Shown here: piece by piece, positions 25,705-35,835 of the stretch
Position numbering within the stretch: position 1 is the stretch's first letter
Layout: each line of letters begins with the position of its first letter
Origin: Parvularcula sp039818345
Lineage (GTDB): Bacteria; Pseudomonadota; Alphaproteobacteria; Caulobacterales; Parvularculaceae
NCBI GenBank assembly: GCA_039818345.1
Contig: JBCBUC010000020.1
Location: 1-64,000 of the forward strand
Direction: 5' to 3'
Length of the DNA: 64,000 nucleotides
The notes under the pieces: generated by a model
What the model saw: only the letters and a program-made list of their open reading frames with translations
Told to the model about the DNA's origin: nothing
Database searches by the model: none
Program-made: the position numbers and the translations under genes

Positions 25705-26865
25705 ATGACCGATGCCCCTTACATCCTCTATGGCATGCCATTGTCGCTCTACACCGGCAAAGTGCGCGCCTATCTCATCCGCCGACGGATCGCCTTTGAA
25801 GAGCGCATCGCTGCGACCCCGACCTTTGCGAAGGAGATTATCCCGAAGATTGGTCGATTTATCATCCCGGTCTTGGTCACCCCTGATGGCGAAATTTGGC
25901 AAGACGGGACAGAGATTATTGATCGCTTGGAAGAGCGGCATCCAAACGATTTTCCGGTGGTCCCGTCGTCCCCTGCCCACGCCGTCTTGGCGCATCTCTT
26001 CGCGCTTTTTGGTTCGGAAGGATTGCTCCGTGCCGCGATGCATTACCGATGGAATTTTGATGACGAAAATCTGGACTTCATTCGAGAGGGGTTCATGGAA
26101 GGCGTCCCGATCTCTCGGGATGATGACGCCTGGGAGGCGTTTTTCTTGAACTCAAGTGGCCGGATGCGGGCCGCCAAAACAAGTTTTGGTGTGAATGACG
26201 AAACAATCCCAACAGTCGAAGAGTCGTATAAAGAGTTTCTATCGATCTTCGATCGACATCTTGCGGAACGTCCTTTCTTGTTGGGTGATCATCCTACCAT
26301 CGGAGACGAGGGCCTTTATGGACCTCTCTACCCTCACTTAGCACGCGACCCGCTTCCTGCGTCGATGATGAAGAAAACGGCCCATGGTGTTTTTCGTTGG
26401 ACGGAGCGTTTGGCGCATCCCGGCCAGCGTCTTGGTCAAAGCTTGATCGATCTCGACAATCCGCCAGCGACATTGTTGGCGCTGATGACATTCGTGAAGG
26501 ATGAGTATCTTTCTGAAATCCTGGCGCATATTGATTTCGCCGAAGCATGGCTTGCGGAAAGGCCGGATCTTCCCGTCGGAGAAAGCGGCGTTGATAAACC
26601 CTCGCGGAGACTGATCGGATTTGCTGATTACAATTGGCGGGGTCATTCGGTGAGCGCAATCATCATGCCCTATCGGCTTTGGCTCCTTGAACGTCTACAG
26701 ACGGCTTACCTGCAAACCACCGGAAGCGAGACGGCTCTGATTGATCAACTCTTCAGTGAGGCCGGTTTGACACCGATGCTCAAGCGCCGCGTCTCCAGGC
26801 CGGTGCTCCGCGAAAACAATATGGAAGTTTGGGGGCCGAGCCGAAGTCCATCTCTCAAGAGCTAA
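25705..26865 (+). CDS. Glutathione S-transferase family protein, long form
   Basis: About 386 residues, much longer than a typical GST of about 210. The N-terminal part is a thioredoxin/GST domain (YILYGMPLSLYTGKVRAYLIRRRI, then FIIPVLVTPDGEIWQDGTEIIDRLEERHP). The helical domain has HLAERPFLLGDHPTIGDEGLYGPLYPHL. A C-terminal extension of about 150 residues (SHSVSA-like region, MPYRLWLLERLQTAYLQTTG) has no domain I recognise. The ATG at 25705 is chosen; a TTG nine bases upstream is in frame. It converges with and overlaps the TetR gene by 11 bases. Confidence 0.75.
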   Translation: MTDAPYILYGMPLSLYTGKVRAYLIRRRIAFEERIAATPTFAKEIIPKIGRFIIPVLVTPDGEIWQDGTEIIDRLEERHPNDFPVVPSSPAHAVLAHLFALFGSEGLLRAAMHYRWNFDDENLDFIREGFMEGVPISRDDDAWEAFFLNSSGRMRAAKTSFGVNDETIPTVEESYKEFLSIFDRHLAERPFLLGDHPTIGDEGLYGPLYPHLARDPLPASMMKKTAHGVFRWTERLAHPGQRLGQSLIDLDNPPATLLALMTFVKDEYLSEILAHIDFAEAWLAERPDLPVGESGVDKPSRRLIGFADYNWRGHSVSAIIMPYRLWLLERLQTAYLQTTGSETALIDQLFSEAGLTPMLKRRVSRPVLRENNMEVWGPSRSPSLKS

Positions 26866-27469
26866 GGTCCGCGGATAACGAACGCACGAGGCGGCGCATC
26901 ACCTTGGTGGCATCCTCGACGGTAAGACCGTGGTCAAGACGGAGGCCACGCCAGCACTGAAAGCTCGTGACCACGCGGAGGCTCTCAAAAAGCTCCTCGC
27001 TGATGTCGTCAACAATGGCGAGGGCGGATCGTAATCCGTCTTCTTCCATCCGGAGCTGGTCTTCATAATCGGACATGATGAATGCTGAGGAAAATCGGCG
27101 GATATTCCCGGCGATTTTGAGTGGCATCACCCGTTCGTAAACAGCCACTCTCCGACGAATGAGCAAATCAAGCCGGGCATGCACATCAGGCCCTTCGAAC
27201 TCATCGGCAAGAATGGGCTCAAGATCCCGGCGAACGATGGCGGACATCTCCTGGTAAAGCGAATCGAGATCATCAAAGTGGCGGTAAACGGTCCGTAGAC
27301 CCACACCGGCGAGCTCTGCCACTTTGGCGGCGCTCGGCGTCACCTCGCCCGCCTCAACAAGGCTCATCATCGCATCGACAATAGCATCTCGATTGGCTTG
27401 GCCACGACGGCGGCGCCCGTCAGTTGAGGGTTCTTGGGCATCGCTCTCATCAATCAACACGTTTGTCAT
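26855..27469 (-). CDS. TetR family transcriptional regulator
   Basis: A 204-residue TetR. After a short acidic tail the helix-turn-helix is at about residues 26-70 (RDAIVDAMMSLVEAGEVTPSAAKVAELAGVGLRTVYRHFDDLDSLY), followed by an all-helical ligand domain. The ATG at 27469 has GAGGGG upstream. A perfect 7-bp palindrome 54 bases before the start is a likely autoregulatory operator. It may control the adjacent GST/DUF2855 genes, but their promoters do not carry this same palindrome. Confidence 0.85.
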   Translation of the reverse strand: MTNVLIDESDAQEPSTDGRRRRGQANRDAIVDAMMSLVEAGEVTPSAAKVAELAGVGLRTVYRHFDDLDSLYQEMSAIVRRDLEPILADEFEGPDVHARLDLLIRRRVAVYERVMPLKIAGNIRRFSSAFIMSDYEDQLRMEEDGLRSALAIVDDISEELFESLRVVTSFQCWRGLRLDHGLTVEDATKVMRRLVRSLSADLSS

Positions 27470-27522
27470 CACAAACCCCTCTTCGCGCCGATTTCTGGAC
27501 AAGACATCGGCGCGACCCATAA

Positions 27523-27542
27523 AGTGGCAGTGAATTGCCACT
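27523..27542. promoter_or_regulatory. Candidate TetR operator (perfect palindrome)
   Basis: AGTGGCA, six bases, TGCCACT: a 7-bp perfect inverted repeat between the gltB stop and the tetR start. There is no T-run after it in the gltB direction, so an operator is more likely than a terminator. Confidence 0.45.
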
Positions 27543-27570
27543 AAAAAAAGGGGGGAGGACGAAAAAGAGG

Positions 27571-30500
27571 TTAGCCGACCGCCCGGCCACCATCTTGTGA
27601 TCGCCTTCGCGTGCCCTTAGGCGCCACAACTTTGAAATGACGGCACTTATCCGCCCAATCGGCCAGCAGCACCTCGGCGAGGACAGAGCCCGTGGCTTCT
27701 TTATGCTTGGTGATAAGGTCCCGGCACGTGTCCGTGAGATCACCCAAATCGGTCAGCTCAACATGTTCAGGGTTCAAGCGGTCGGTCAGCTTGTCTTGAT
27801 CGTCAAAGACAAACGCAACGCCGCCGGTCATGCCCGCCGCGAAGTTATCGCCAACCGGCCCGAGAATCACCACCTGGCCGCCGGTCATGTATTCACAGCC
27901 GTTTGTGCCGCAGCCTTCAATCACCGCAACCGCGCCAGAGTTCCGAACCCCAAATCGTTCACCTGCTGAACCGGCCGCAAAGAGCGAGCCCGCGGTCGCG
28001 CCATAGAGGCAGGTGTTGCCCACCATGGCAGGCGCCTTCAGCGCCTCTCGGCTCGGAGGCGTGACAATAATTTCAGCGCCCGAGAGCCCCTTACCGACAT
28101 AATCATTGGCATCACCCACGAGCTCGATGCGCAGACCGGTAGCACCGAAGGCGCCAAGGGATTGGCCGGCCGACCCCTTAAGGCGCAAGGTCAGATGACC
28201 ATCCGGTAGGGTGTGTGCGCCAAATCGGCGAACGATCTCGCCAGAAGTCCGTGTGCCAACGGCACGATGCGTGTTGCGAACCGTATAGGTCAGCTGCATC
28301 TTTTCACGGCGTTCCCATACCGGTGCCGCATCGGCGAAAATTTGCTCATCAAGCGTTGGATCAACTTCGTTACGGCCTGTCCGTGTACTGCGCGGGGGAC
28401 GTGTCCCCACCTCTGCGCGGACAAGCAGCGGACCCAGATCAAAGTCATCGAGCAACGTCGATCCGCGACTTTTCTGGCGCAAGAGATCAGAGCGTCCGAT
28501 GACATCCTCAAGCGACCGCGCACCGATTGATGCGAGGATCTCACGCGTCTCTTCGGCAATAAATGTCATCAGATTGACGACATGATCCGCGGTACCCGTA
28601 AAACGATCACGCAACTTTGGATCCTGGGTACAGACACCGACGGGGCAGGTGTTCGAATGGCACTGACGGACGATAAGACAGCCCATCGCGACCAGTGACA
28701 GCGTACCGATACCGTATTCTTCCGCACCCAACATCGCAGCGATAACAATATCGCGCCCTGTTTTAATGCCCCCATCCGTGCGCAGCGTGACGCCTTCGCG
28801 CAAACGGTTCAGGGACAGAACCTGGTTGACCTCTGCCAGGCCGAGTTCCCATGGGCTCCCGGCAAACTTGATGGAAGTCTGCGGGCTTGCCCCGGTACCG
28901 CCCACATTGCCCGAGATAAGGATGACATCCGCTTTGGCTTTGGCGACGCCCGCTGCAATGGTTCCAACGCCCGCGGAGGAGACGAGCTTGACACAAACCC
29001 GGACGATCGGATTGATCTGCTTGAGGTCAAAAATCAGCTGCGCGAGGTCTTCAATCGAATAGATATCATGGTGCGGCGGCGGTGAGATGAGGGTGACACC
29101 CGGCGTGGAATGACGCATCTTGGCGACAAACTCTGTCACCTTAAACCCAGGTAGCTGTCCGCCTTCGCCGGGCTTTGCGCCTTGCGCCACCTTGATCTCT
29201 ATTTCTCTGCACTGATTAAGATACTCAGCGCTGACACCAAATCGTCCGGATGCGACCTGTTTCACGACCGAGTTCATGTTGTCGCCATTGGGCAACGGCT
29301 TATAGCGGGCCGGATCTTCGCCGCCTTCACCGGAGACAGACTTTGCCCCAATCCGGTTCATCGCAACGTTCAGTGCGCCATGCGCTTCGGGCGACAAAGC
29401 GCCAAGGGACATGCCAGGCGTTAAGAACCGCTGGCGGATGGCATTGACGCTTTCGACTTGATCGAGCGGGATCGCTTCGCCGTCGCGGAAGGTCAAGAGA
29501 TCACGGAGACTGACTTGCCCAGAACCCTGCGAAGCCACAACGTAGCGCCGATAGGCGTCTTGATCATCCTCACGAACTGCCTTTTGCAGCTCACGGATCA
29601 TCTCTGCTTCATAGGCATGGCGCTCACCGCCGCTGCGTACACGGTAGAAACTACCAACAGGCAGCGCCTCAGCACGCGCATCCCAAGCCTTTGCGTGGAT
29701 CGTTGAGAGCATCCGTTCAATGCCGCTGAGACCCAAACCAGAAAGACGCGACGACGCTCCGGGCAGGAACTGGTCAACCAAACTGCGCGACAGCCCGAGC
29801 ACCTCAAAGTTACAGCCGCCACGATAGGCTGACAGGACCGAGACGCCCATCTTTGAGAGGATCTTGAGGAGACCATCCTCCACAGCCTTTTTGTATCGTA
29901 GCGTCAGGACGCCTGTTTTCTCGTCACCGTAAAGACCGTCCGCCTGCTGTGCAGCGATTGTGTCGAGAGCGAGGTAAGGGTTCACCGCCGTGGCACCCAC
30001 ACCGATGAGAACAGCTGTATAATGGCTATCAAGGCATTCTGCCGCCCTGACGGTGATCGAGCATTTCGACCGCAATTGTTGATTGACCAGCGCGGAGTGA
30101 ACGGCCGCAACGGCGAGCACCATGGGCACACCCATACGCTCAGGACCCTGATGCTCATCGGTCAGGACCAGATGGCTCGACCCCGCGCGAACCGCGGACA
30201 ACGACTCGGTGACGATGTCTTGCAGACGGGTCTGCAGTGCAGCGCCTGCAGGCTCGGTCAGGGCACTGCGCATAATCGAGCAATCGATTGACGCAGCTTG
30301 CCCGCCGAGTTCCACCGACAGTCGCTCGAGCATGCCATTGGTGAGAAGTGGGCCGTCAAGCACAAACACATCTGTTTGCGTCTCATCTTCTGCAAGAATA
30401 TTGCCAAGGTTCTTGAACCTGGTTTTCAGACTCATCACCCGGCCCTCGCGCAAGGGGTCGATGGGCGGATTGGTCACTTGGCTGAAGCGCTGGCGGAAGA

Positions 30501-32061
30501 AGTGGGGAAGCGGACGATACTGATCCGACAACACCGCCAAGGGCGTGTCGTCTCCCATCGATCCAATGGCTTCCTTTCCATCCACCGCCATCGGCGTCAG
30601 GATAAGATCGAGATCTTCACGCGTCAGGCCCGCGCCAAGCTGACGGCGACGCAGCGCCTCCGCATCATAGAGCCGTTCCTCAGGACCCGGCCCAATGATC
30701 GGATCAAGACGTTTTACGTTCCCAAGCCATTTTTGATAGGGATGCGCCTCGACCAATGAACCGATCACATCGTCCTGATCGAGGAAGCGCCCCTCCTCAA
30801 GATCTGCGGCAATAATGCCGCCTGCCGCCACCGCGCCGCGGACAGTCACCTCTTTGTCGTTCAAGGGACACATGCCCGTTTCTGAACCGACGGCGAGAAG
30901 GCCGTCTTGGGTCAAGGCATAACGAAGCGGACGGAGGCCATTCCGGTCGAGCCCGGCAATCACGTAGCGGCCGTCAAAAGCACAGATGGCCGCAGGCCCG
31001 TCCCATGGTTCCATCACCGCGTTGCAGTATTCATACAGGGCACGGACTTCTGATTTCATCACGTCGCCGCGTTTTGACCATGCCTCCGGCATCAAAAGAG
31101 CCTTGGCCATCGGCGCGCTGCGCCCGGCCCGAACCAATAGCTCGAAGACGCCATCGAGCGCCGCGCTATCAGAAGCGCCCGGCTGAATGATTGGCTTCAC
31201 GTCATCATCATGAAGGCCAAAGGCGCGGCTGGTCATCTCCGGCTCATGGCTCTCCATCCAGCGGATGTTGCCGCGGACAGTGTTGATCTCGCCATTATGC
31301 GCCAACATGCGGAATGGTTGCGCCAATCGCCATTCGGGGAAGGTGTTGGTCGAATAGCGCTGATGGAAGATCGCGAAGGACGAGCTGAAGTCTTCATGCT
31401 GCAGATCATGGTAGAAAGCATCAATATCCTGGGCACGGAACATACCCTTATAGATGACATCTTCCATGGAAAGCGAGCAGATATAAGCGTCAGACAAGCG
31501 CTCTGCCTGCAGCCGGTTTTCAATACGCCGACGCACAATGAAGAGATGACGTGCCACCTCAGACGACGGGCGGTCTTGCGGATCAAAGAACAGGACCTGC
31601 TCAATCTCTGGCCGCGCTTCTCTTGCTTGATCCCCGATCACCGTTTCGTCGATTGGCACCTGGCGCCAGCCGTATAGACCAAGACCAAACGACAAGACCT
31701 CAGCCTCGATAATCGCGCGCGCGCGGTCCTGCGCGGCAAAATCTGTCCGCGGCAAGAAAATCATGCCCACGCCAATGGTGCGATTGCCGGGTTCATGACC
31801 AGCGGCGCGGACGCACGCGCGGAAAAAGTCTTGCGGCACGCCGGTGCGAAGACCTGCGCCATCGCCTGTCTTTCCATCTGACGCAAGCGCGCCGCGGTGC
31901 CAGACATTGTTCAGTGCAGCGATCGCCTTGGTCACGACCTCACGGCGCGGTTGTCCATCAAGAGCTGCCACGACACCCACACCGCAAGCGTCATGCTCAT
32001 CGGCACGGCGATAGAGCCCTTGGGCCTCAAGGGCTTCACGCGAAAGAAGAGAAGTCGTCAT
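27571..32061 (-). CDS. gltB: Glutamate synthase (NADPH), large subunit
   Basis: A 1496-residue GltB, normal for the family. It transfers the glutamine amide to 2-oxoglutarate in ammonium assimilation. The class II amidotransferase nucleophile is Cys26 in DEHDACGVG, exposed after removal of a short propeptide. The FMN-binding synthase domain contains GNVGGTGASPQTSIKFAGSPWELGL. The 3Fe-4S cysteines lie in CLIVRQCHSNTCPVGVC. The C-terminal GXGXG beta-helix includes GCGTNGCEYMTGG. Its start overlaps the gltD stop by four bases (ATGA). Confidence 0.98.
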   Translation of the reverse strand: MTTSLLSREALEAQGLYRRADEHDACGVGVVAALDGQPRREVVTKAIAALNNVWHRGALASDGKTGDGAGLRTGVPQDFFRACVRAAGHEPGNRTIGVGMIFLPRTDFAAQDRARAIIEAEVLSFGLGLYGWRQVPIDETVIGDQAREARPEIEQVLFFDPQDRPSSEVARHLFIVRRRIENRLQAERLSDAYICSLSMEDVIYKGMFRAQDIDAFYHDLQHEDFSSSFAIFHQRYSTNTFPEWRLAQPFRMLAHNGEINTVRGNIRWMESHEPEMTSRAFGLHDDDVKPIIQPGASDSAALDGVFELLVRAGRSAPMAKALLMPEAWSKRGDVMKSEVRALYEYCNAVMEPWDGPAAICAFDGRYVIAGLDRNGLRPLRYALTQDGLLAVGSETGMCPLNDKEVTVRGAVAAGGIIAADLEEGRFLDQDDVIGSLVEAHPYQKWLGNVKRLDPIIGPGPEERLYDAEALRRRQLGAGLTREDLDLILTPMAVDGKEAIGSMGDDTPLAVLSDQYRPLPHFFRQRFSQVTNPPIDPLREGRVMSLKTRFKNLGNILAEDETQTDVFVLDGPLLTNGMLERLSVELGGQAASIDCSIMRSALTEPAGAALQTRLQDIVTESLSAVRAGSSHLVLTDEHQGPERMGVPMVLAVAAVHSALVNQQLRSKCSITVRAAECLDSHYTAVLIGVGATAVNPYLALDTIAAQQADGLYGDEKTGVLTLRYKKAVEDGLLKILSKMGVSVLSAYRGGCNFEVLGLSRSLVDQFLPGASSRLSGLGLSGIERMLSTIHAKAWDARAEALPVGSFYRVRSGGERHAYEAEMIRELQKAVREDDQDAYRRYVVASQGSGQVSLRDLLTFRDGEAIPLDQVESVNAIRQRFLTPGMSLGALSPEAHGALNVAMNRIGAKSVSGEGGEDPARYKPLPNGDNMNSVVKQVASGRFGVSAEYLNQCREIEIKVAQGAKPGEGGQLPGFKVTEFVAKMRHSTPGVTLISPPPHHDIYSIEDLAQLIFDLKQINPIVRVCVKLVSSAGVGTIAAGVAKAKADVILISGNVGGTGASPQTSIKFAGSPWELGLAEVNQVLSLNRLREGVTLRTDGGIKTGRDIVIAAMLGAEEYGIGTLSLVAMGCLIVRQCHSNTCPVGVCTQDPKLRDRFTGTADHVVNLMTFIAEETREILASIGARSLEDVIGRSDLLRQKSRGSTLLDDFDLGPLLVRAEVGTRPPRSTRTGRNEVDPTLDEQIFADAAPVWERREKMQLTYTVRNTHRAVGTRTSGEIVRRFGAHTLPDGHLTLRLKGSAGQSLGAFGATGLRIELVGDANDYVGKGLSGAEIIVTPPSREALKAPAMVGNTCLYGATAGSLFAAGSAGERFGVRNSGAVAVIEGCGTNGCEYMTGGQVVILGPVGDNFAAGMTGGVAFVFDDQDKLTDRLNPEHVELTDLGDLTDTCRDLITKHKEATGSVLAEVLLADWADKCRHFKVVAPKGTRRRSQDGGRAVG

Positions 32062-33518
32062 GCGCCTACCGTTTGAACTTGCTTTGCTTCGGTGCCGGGT
32101 TGTTTGGTTGCGCGACCCTCGAGATAGCTGTGAATACCGGCCGCTGCTTTTTGGCCATCATGGACAGCCCAGACGACGAGGCTTGCACCGCGGATGATAT
32201 CCCCCGCGGCGAACACGCCTTCTTCAGCGGTTTCAAAGTTGTGGGCGTTCACGCGCAACGTGCCCCAGCGCGAAACTTCAAGGCTGGGCACGCCAAAGGC
32301 TGTCACGATGTCTTCTGGCTCAAAACCAAGAGCGGCAATCACAAGATCAGCCCCCAGCATCGTCTCTCCGCCAGCCACTTCCTCTGGCTGCTGACGGCCT
32401 GAGCGATCTTTTGGGCCAAGGCGCATCCGCGCCATGCTTACGCCAAGGCCATCACCCGACTTGCTCACCGATTTGGGGTTGGCGAGCCAACGGAAGTTGA
32501 CGCCCTCTTCCTCAGCATGCGCCACTTCGCGAGCCGAACCGGGCATATTCGCGCGGTCGCGGCGGTAAAGACAGCTCACCTCTTTGGCGCCTTGCCGAAC
32601 AGCTGTTCGCACACAGTCCATTGCCGTGTCGCCGCCGCCAATCACCACGACGCGTTTCCCATCAGCGTTGAGAGAACCATCATCGAAAGCAGGAACGGCG
32701 TCACCGAAACTCTTCCGATTGGAGGCGACAAGGTAGGTCAGTGCCGGGATCACCTGCCCTGGCTCGCATGGCGCAGACAGCGGCCGCGCCTTGTAAACAC
32801 CGGTGGCGATCAGGACAGCATCATGCTTGGCGCGAATATCAGCAAACGCCACATTGCCGCCAATATCGACGTTTTGTACGAATTCGACACCTGCATCGGC
32901 AAGGCGATCAACCCGCCGTCCGACCACGTGCTTTTCAAGCTTAAAGCCTGGAATACCGTAAGTCAGCAAACCGCCCGCGCGATCATAACGGTCGTAAATC
33001 GTGACCCGATAGCCTTGAGCGCGCAGATGATCAGCGGCCGCCAATCCCGCAGGACCAGCACCGATGATACCAACGCTTTCCGGTCGCTCCATATCGGGTT
33101 TGATGGGCTCCACCCAGCCTTCGTCCCAAGCACGGTCGGTGATTGTCTTTTCGATCGCCCCAATGGTGACGGTGCCGTGTCCCGATTGCTCGATCACGCA
33201 CGAGCCTTCACAAAGCCGGTCTTGCGGACAAATGCGTCCGCAGATTTCTGGCATCGTGGAGGTGCTTGCCGAGACGGCATAGGCCTCTTTGAAATCGCCA
33301 TCAGCGGCAAGCCGAAGCCAATCAGGAATGTGATTGCCCAAGGGACAGCCCGACGAGCAAAAGGGCACGCCGCATTGCGAGCAGCGCGAGGATTGAACCT
33401 TCGCGGCGGCTTCCTGGAAACCGCTATCAATCTCGCGAAAATCGCGAGCACGCTCATCCGCCGGACGTTTTTGCGGCGGATGACGCTCCTCATCCACAAA
33501 GCGGAGCATGTCAGCCAT
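32058..33518 (-). CDS. gltD: Glutamate synthase (NADPH), small subunit
   Basis: A 486-residue GltD, which passes electrons from NADPH to GltB. The N-terminal cysteine clusters CSQCGVPFCSSGCPLGNHIPDW and CGRICPQDRLCEGSC bind Fe-S centres. The FAD motif is GIIGAGPAGLAAADHL and the NADPH motif is VVVIGGGDTAMDC. It is first in the operon on the minus strand, and its promoter lies in the 283-base gap before the divergent TetR gene. Confidence 0.97.
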   Translation of the reverse strand: MADMLRFVDEERHPPQKRPADERARDFREIDSGFQEAAAKVQSSRCSQCGVPFCSSGCPLGNHIPDWLRLAADGDFKEAYAVSASTSTMPEICGRICPQDRLCEGSCVIEQSGHGTVTIGAIEKTITDRAWDEGWVEPIKPDMERPESVGIIGAGPAGLAAADHLRAQGYRVTIYDRYDRAGGLLTYGIPGFKLEKHVVGRRVDRLADAGVEFVQNVDIGGNVAFADIRAKHDAVLIATGVYKARPLSAPCEPGQVIPALTYLVASNRKSFGDAVPAFDDGSLNADGKRVVVIGGGDTAMDCVRTAVRQGAKEVSCLYRRDRANMPGSAREVAHAEEEGVNFRWLANPKSVSKSGDGLGVSMARMRLGPKDRSGRQQPEEVAGGETMLGADLVIAALGFEPEDIVTAFGVPSLEVSRWGTLRVNAHNFETAEEGVFAAGDIIRGASLVVWAVHDGQKAAAGIHSYLEGRATKQPGTEAKQVQTVGA

Positions 33519-33730
33519 CGTATTATTCCCTAGACTTTGAAGGGCCTGTCATTGCGCTGGTTACCACCGGGTTGCGACGTCGTGGTCGCACGTACCCTTG
33601 CAATATAGAGTGTTTATAAGGACTAACCCTGCACCGCACAAGAAAAAGCAGCCTGTTCGTGCGTGGCGCGGGTCCGCACGAGCATATTCTGTCGCAGCGT
33701 GCTGTTCTGATGCGCGGGAGAAACGGCGCC

Positions 33731-33749
33731 TTTAATTAATCAGTTAAAG
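33731..33749. promoter_or_regulatory. AT-rich operator-like site upstream of the TetR gene at 33802
   Basis: TTTAATTAATCAGTTAAAG, with TTTAA/TTAAA arms, lies 53 bases before the tetR start. A closely similar sequence precedes the acyl-CoA dehydrogenase operon on the opposite strand (40091-40111): 13 of 17 aligned bases agree. This suggests that the regulator controls both itself and that operon. Confidence 0.5.
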
Positions 33750-33801
33750 AGACTAGAAGCGCTGATCACGCTCTTGTACCTTAAGATTCGAGAGTGAAAC
33801 C

Positions 33802-34467
33802 ATGGGAAAATCCCCTGATCAGCGGGATGTTAAGTTCAGTGCGATGAAGCCAGTCCGCGCCGAAAAGAAATCAGGAGACACGCGGCAGTCGTTGATTGCG
33901 GCTGCCGCCTCGCTGATGAGCGAAAAAGACACATTGGATGTGTCTCTTGCGGAAATCGGCAGGACTGCAGGCGCCAACTCAGCGCTGATCAAATACTATT
34001 TCGGCAGCAAAGAGGGCCTTCTCATGGCGGTCCTCGAGCAAGACTTCGCCACGGGCCTCAGGCGCCTCGAACGCTTGGTGCAATCGGATCGAACACCCGA
34101 AGAAAAGATGCGGCTGCACATTCGAGGTTTGGTCGAGACCTATCACAGCCATCCTTATCTTAATCGTCTCGTCCAAAAAATGTCGCGGGAAGCCCTGCCC
34201 AGTAACGTCGAGCAATTGGCCAACTCGTTTATCAAACCGATCTCCGAGGCACAGTCGCAGATTCTTGAGGACGGCGTGGCGAGCGGCGTCTTTCGACCCA
34301 TTGAGCCATGGTCGTTCTATTTTCAGGTCGTCGGTTCAGCGAGCCACATTTACGGCCACCGTTACGTCCTGAAGGCCGGGCTTGGCGTCAGCCGGCTCAG
34401 CAAAAAGCAGCACGAACAGAATATTGACCAGGTGGTCGATATTATCATGCGCGGTATTGCGGCTTAA
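33802..34467 (+). CDS. TetR family transcriptional regulator of the lipid block
   Basis: A 221-residue TetR. The helix-turn-helix is at about residues 26-75 (TRQSLIAAAASLMSEKDTLDVSLAEIGRTAGANSALIKYYFGSKEGLL). The C-terminal domain (MRLHIRGLVETYHSHPYLNRLVQKM) resembles TetR proteins that sense acyl-CoA or other lipids. Its end overlaps the P450 gene by four bases, so it closes the minus-strand lipid operon. A shared AT-rich motif in front of this gene and of the acyl-CoA dehydrogenase supports control of that operon. Confidence 0.85.
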   Translation: MGKSPDQRDVKFSAMKPVRAEKKSGDTRQSLIAAAASLMSEKDTLDVSLAEIGRTAGANSALIKYYFGSKEGLLMAVLEQDFATGLRRLERLVQSDRTPEEKMRLHIRGLVETYHSHPYLNRLVQKMSREALPSNVEQLANSFIKPISEAQSQILEDGVASGVFRPIEPWSFYFQVVGSASHIYGHRYVLKAGLGVSRLSKKQHEQNIDQVVDIIMRGIAA

Positions 34468-35801
34468 CCGTTGAGCGACACCGTCAATGACGAGATGGCG
34501 TGCACAAAATTGTTCGGAGCAATCTGCATGTCCCCGGTCCAACGAATGTTTGGGAACCGTGTCAGGATCTTTCTGTACGCGGCCTCCAGCTGCATGTTTG
34601 CCACCCGCTGACCGAGACAAACATGAGGACCGATACCAAAGGCGAGATGGTCTTTCGCATTCTTGCGCTCAACATCGAACAGGTCAGGATTTTCAAAGAC
34701 CGCTTCGTCGCGGTTAGCGGCGCCGTAATACATCACCACTTTCTCGCCTTCAGCAATCTTTTGACCCGCAACCTCGCAGTCTTTCGTCGCTGTCCGTCGC
34801 ATATAGATTACTGGGGAGACGAAACGGATCGCCTCGTGCACCATATTCGGTAAGAGATCCGGCTGATCAAGAAGCTTTGCCTTCTGTTCGGGAAATTCAG
34901 TCAGAGCACGCATTGTTCCCGACAGAGAATTCCGCGTGGTGTCGTTGCCGGCAAAGACAATCAAAAGCCACGAGCCATCGAGATACTCAGGCCCGAGCTC
35001 TTCACCCTCGAGTGTCGCCTTGGCGATGGCGGTCAACAAATCCTCTTGTGGATTGGCGCGCCGCTCGGCGAGGATATCCCGTCCGTAGTCAAACATTTCT
35101 TGAATGGCTGTCATGAACGCCATCAGCATTGCAGGTTCGACTTCGCCGATGCTTCTTAACGCAACGGTTTCGAAGGCTAGCTCCAAATGATGCATCCATC
35201 CGACCAATTTGGGACGATCAGCCTCCGGGATGCCGAGAATTTCACACAGTGTGAAGAGCGGAAGCTCGGCCGAGAAGTGCTTGACCATATCAAGCTCAGG
35301 ACCTTCATCCTCCATGCTATCAAGCAGGTGATCGACTTTCGTCTCCACACGCTCTTTCAGCTTGGCCACATAGGCGGGCGTGAAGAAGGGCATATGCTCG
35401 CGGCGCAGCGGCATGTGATAGGGCTGATCAAGAGAGATCATCGTGTTGAGGCTGGCTGGCTGCAGCAAGGGGTGGCGCGTTGCAGGATCACCATAGGTTA
35501 AGTTGATCCCTCCGCGTTGTGAGGAAAAAGTCTCCGTATCGAGCTCTATCGCTTTTGTATCGGCGTAGCGAGTCACCGCCCAAAACCCTGGGCCCTTTCG
35601 CTCACCTTCATAAGGTTCAGGGCACCAACAAACGGGCGCCTTCGCGCGCATATCCTTGAACACATCGAAGGGCTGGCCCTTCATGAACTCTCTTTGGGAG
35701 GATAAATCCACAGGCACATCGAACGGATAGGCCTTGTCGAACGTGGGTTCTGCCGCCGTTCCATTGTCATCCTGAAAGGTCTCACTCACCAGTGGTAGCA
35801 T
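34464..35801 (-). CDS. Cytochrome P450
   Basis: A 445-residue soluble bacterial P450. The haem thiolate is Cys395 in FGIGPHVCLGQ. The I-helix oxygen-activation motif is FAGNDTTRNS and the K-helix ExxR is HEAIR. It needs ferredoxin partners that are not in the window. It is the last gene of an operon with 2-methylacyl-CoA racemase, SDR, hydratase and acyl-CoA dehydrogenase, so terminal hydroxylation of a methyl-branched chain (terpenoid, sterol or similar) is plausible. GGAG eight bases before 35801 supports this start; the frame continues upstream into the racemase gene. Confidence 0.93.
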   Translation of the reverse strand: MLPLVSETFQDDNGTAAEPTFDKAYPFDVPVDLSSQREFMKGQPFDVFKDMRAKAPVCWCPEPYEGERKGPGFWAVTRYADTKAIELDTETFSSQRGGINLTYGDPATRHPLLQPASLNTMISLDQPYHMPLRREHMPFFTPAYVAKLKERVETKVDHLLDSMEDEGPELDMVKHFSAELPLFTLCEILGIPEADRPKLVGWMHHLELAFETVALRSIGEVEPAMLMAFMTAIQEMFDYGRDILAERRANPQEDLLTAIAKATLEGEELGPEYLDGSWLLIVFAGNDTTRNSLSGTMRALTEFPEQKAKLLDQPDLLPNMVHEAIRFVSPVIYMRRTATKDCEVAGQKIAEGEKVVMYYGAANRDEAVFENPDLFDVERKNAKDHLAFGIGPHVCLGQRVANMQLEAAYRKILTRFPNIRWTGDMQIAPNNFVHAISSLTVSLNG

Positions 35802-35835
35802 GACGATCGCTCCGTTCTTGGTAGGTTGATGGTGG

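Noticed and set aside
32517..33533. 338-codon open frame opposite gltD
   Set aside because: Antisense shadow of the well-conserved gltD.
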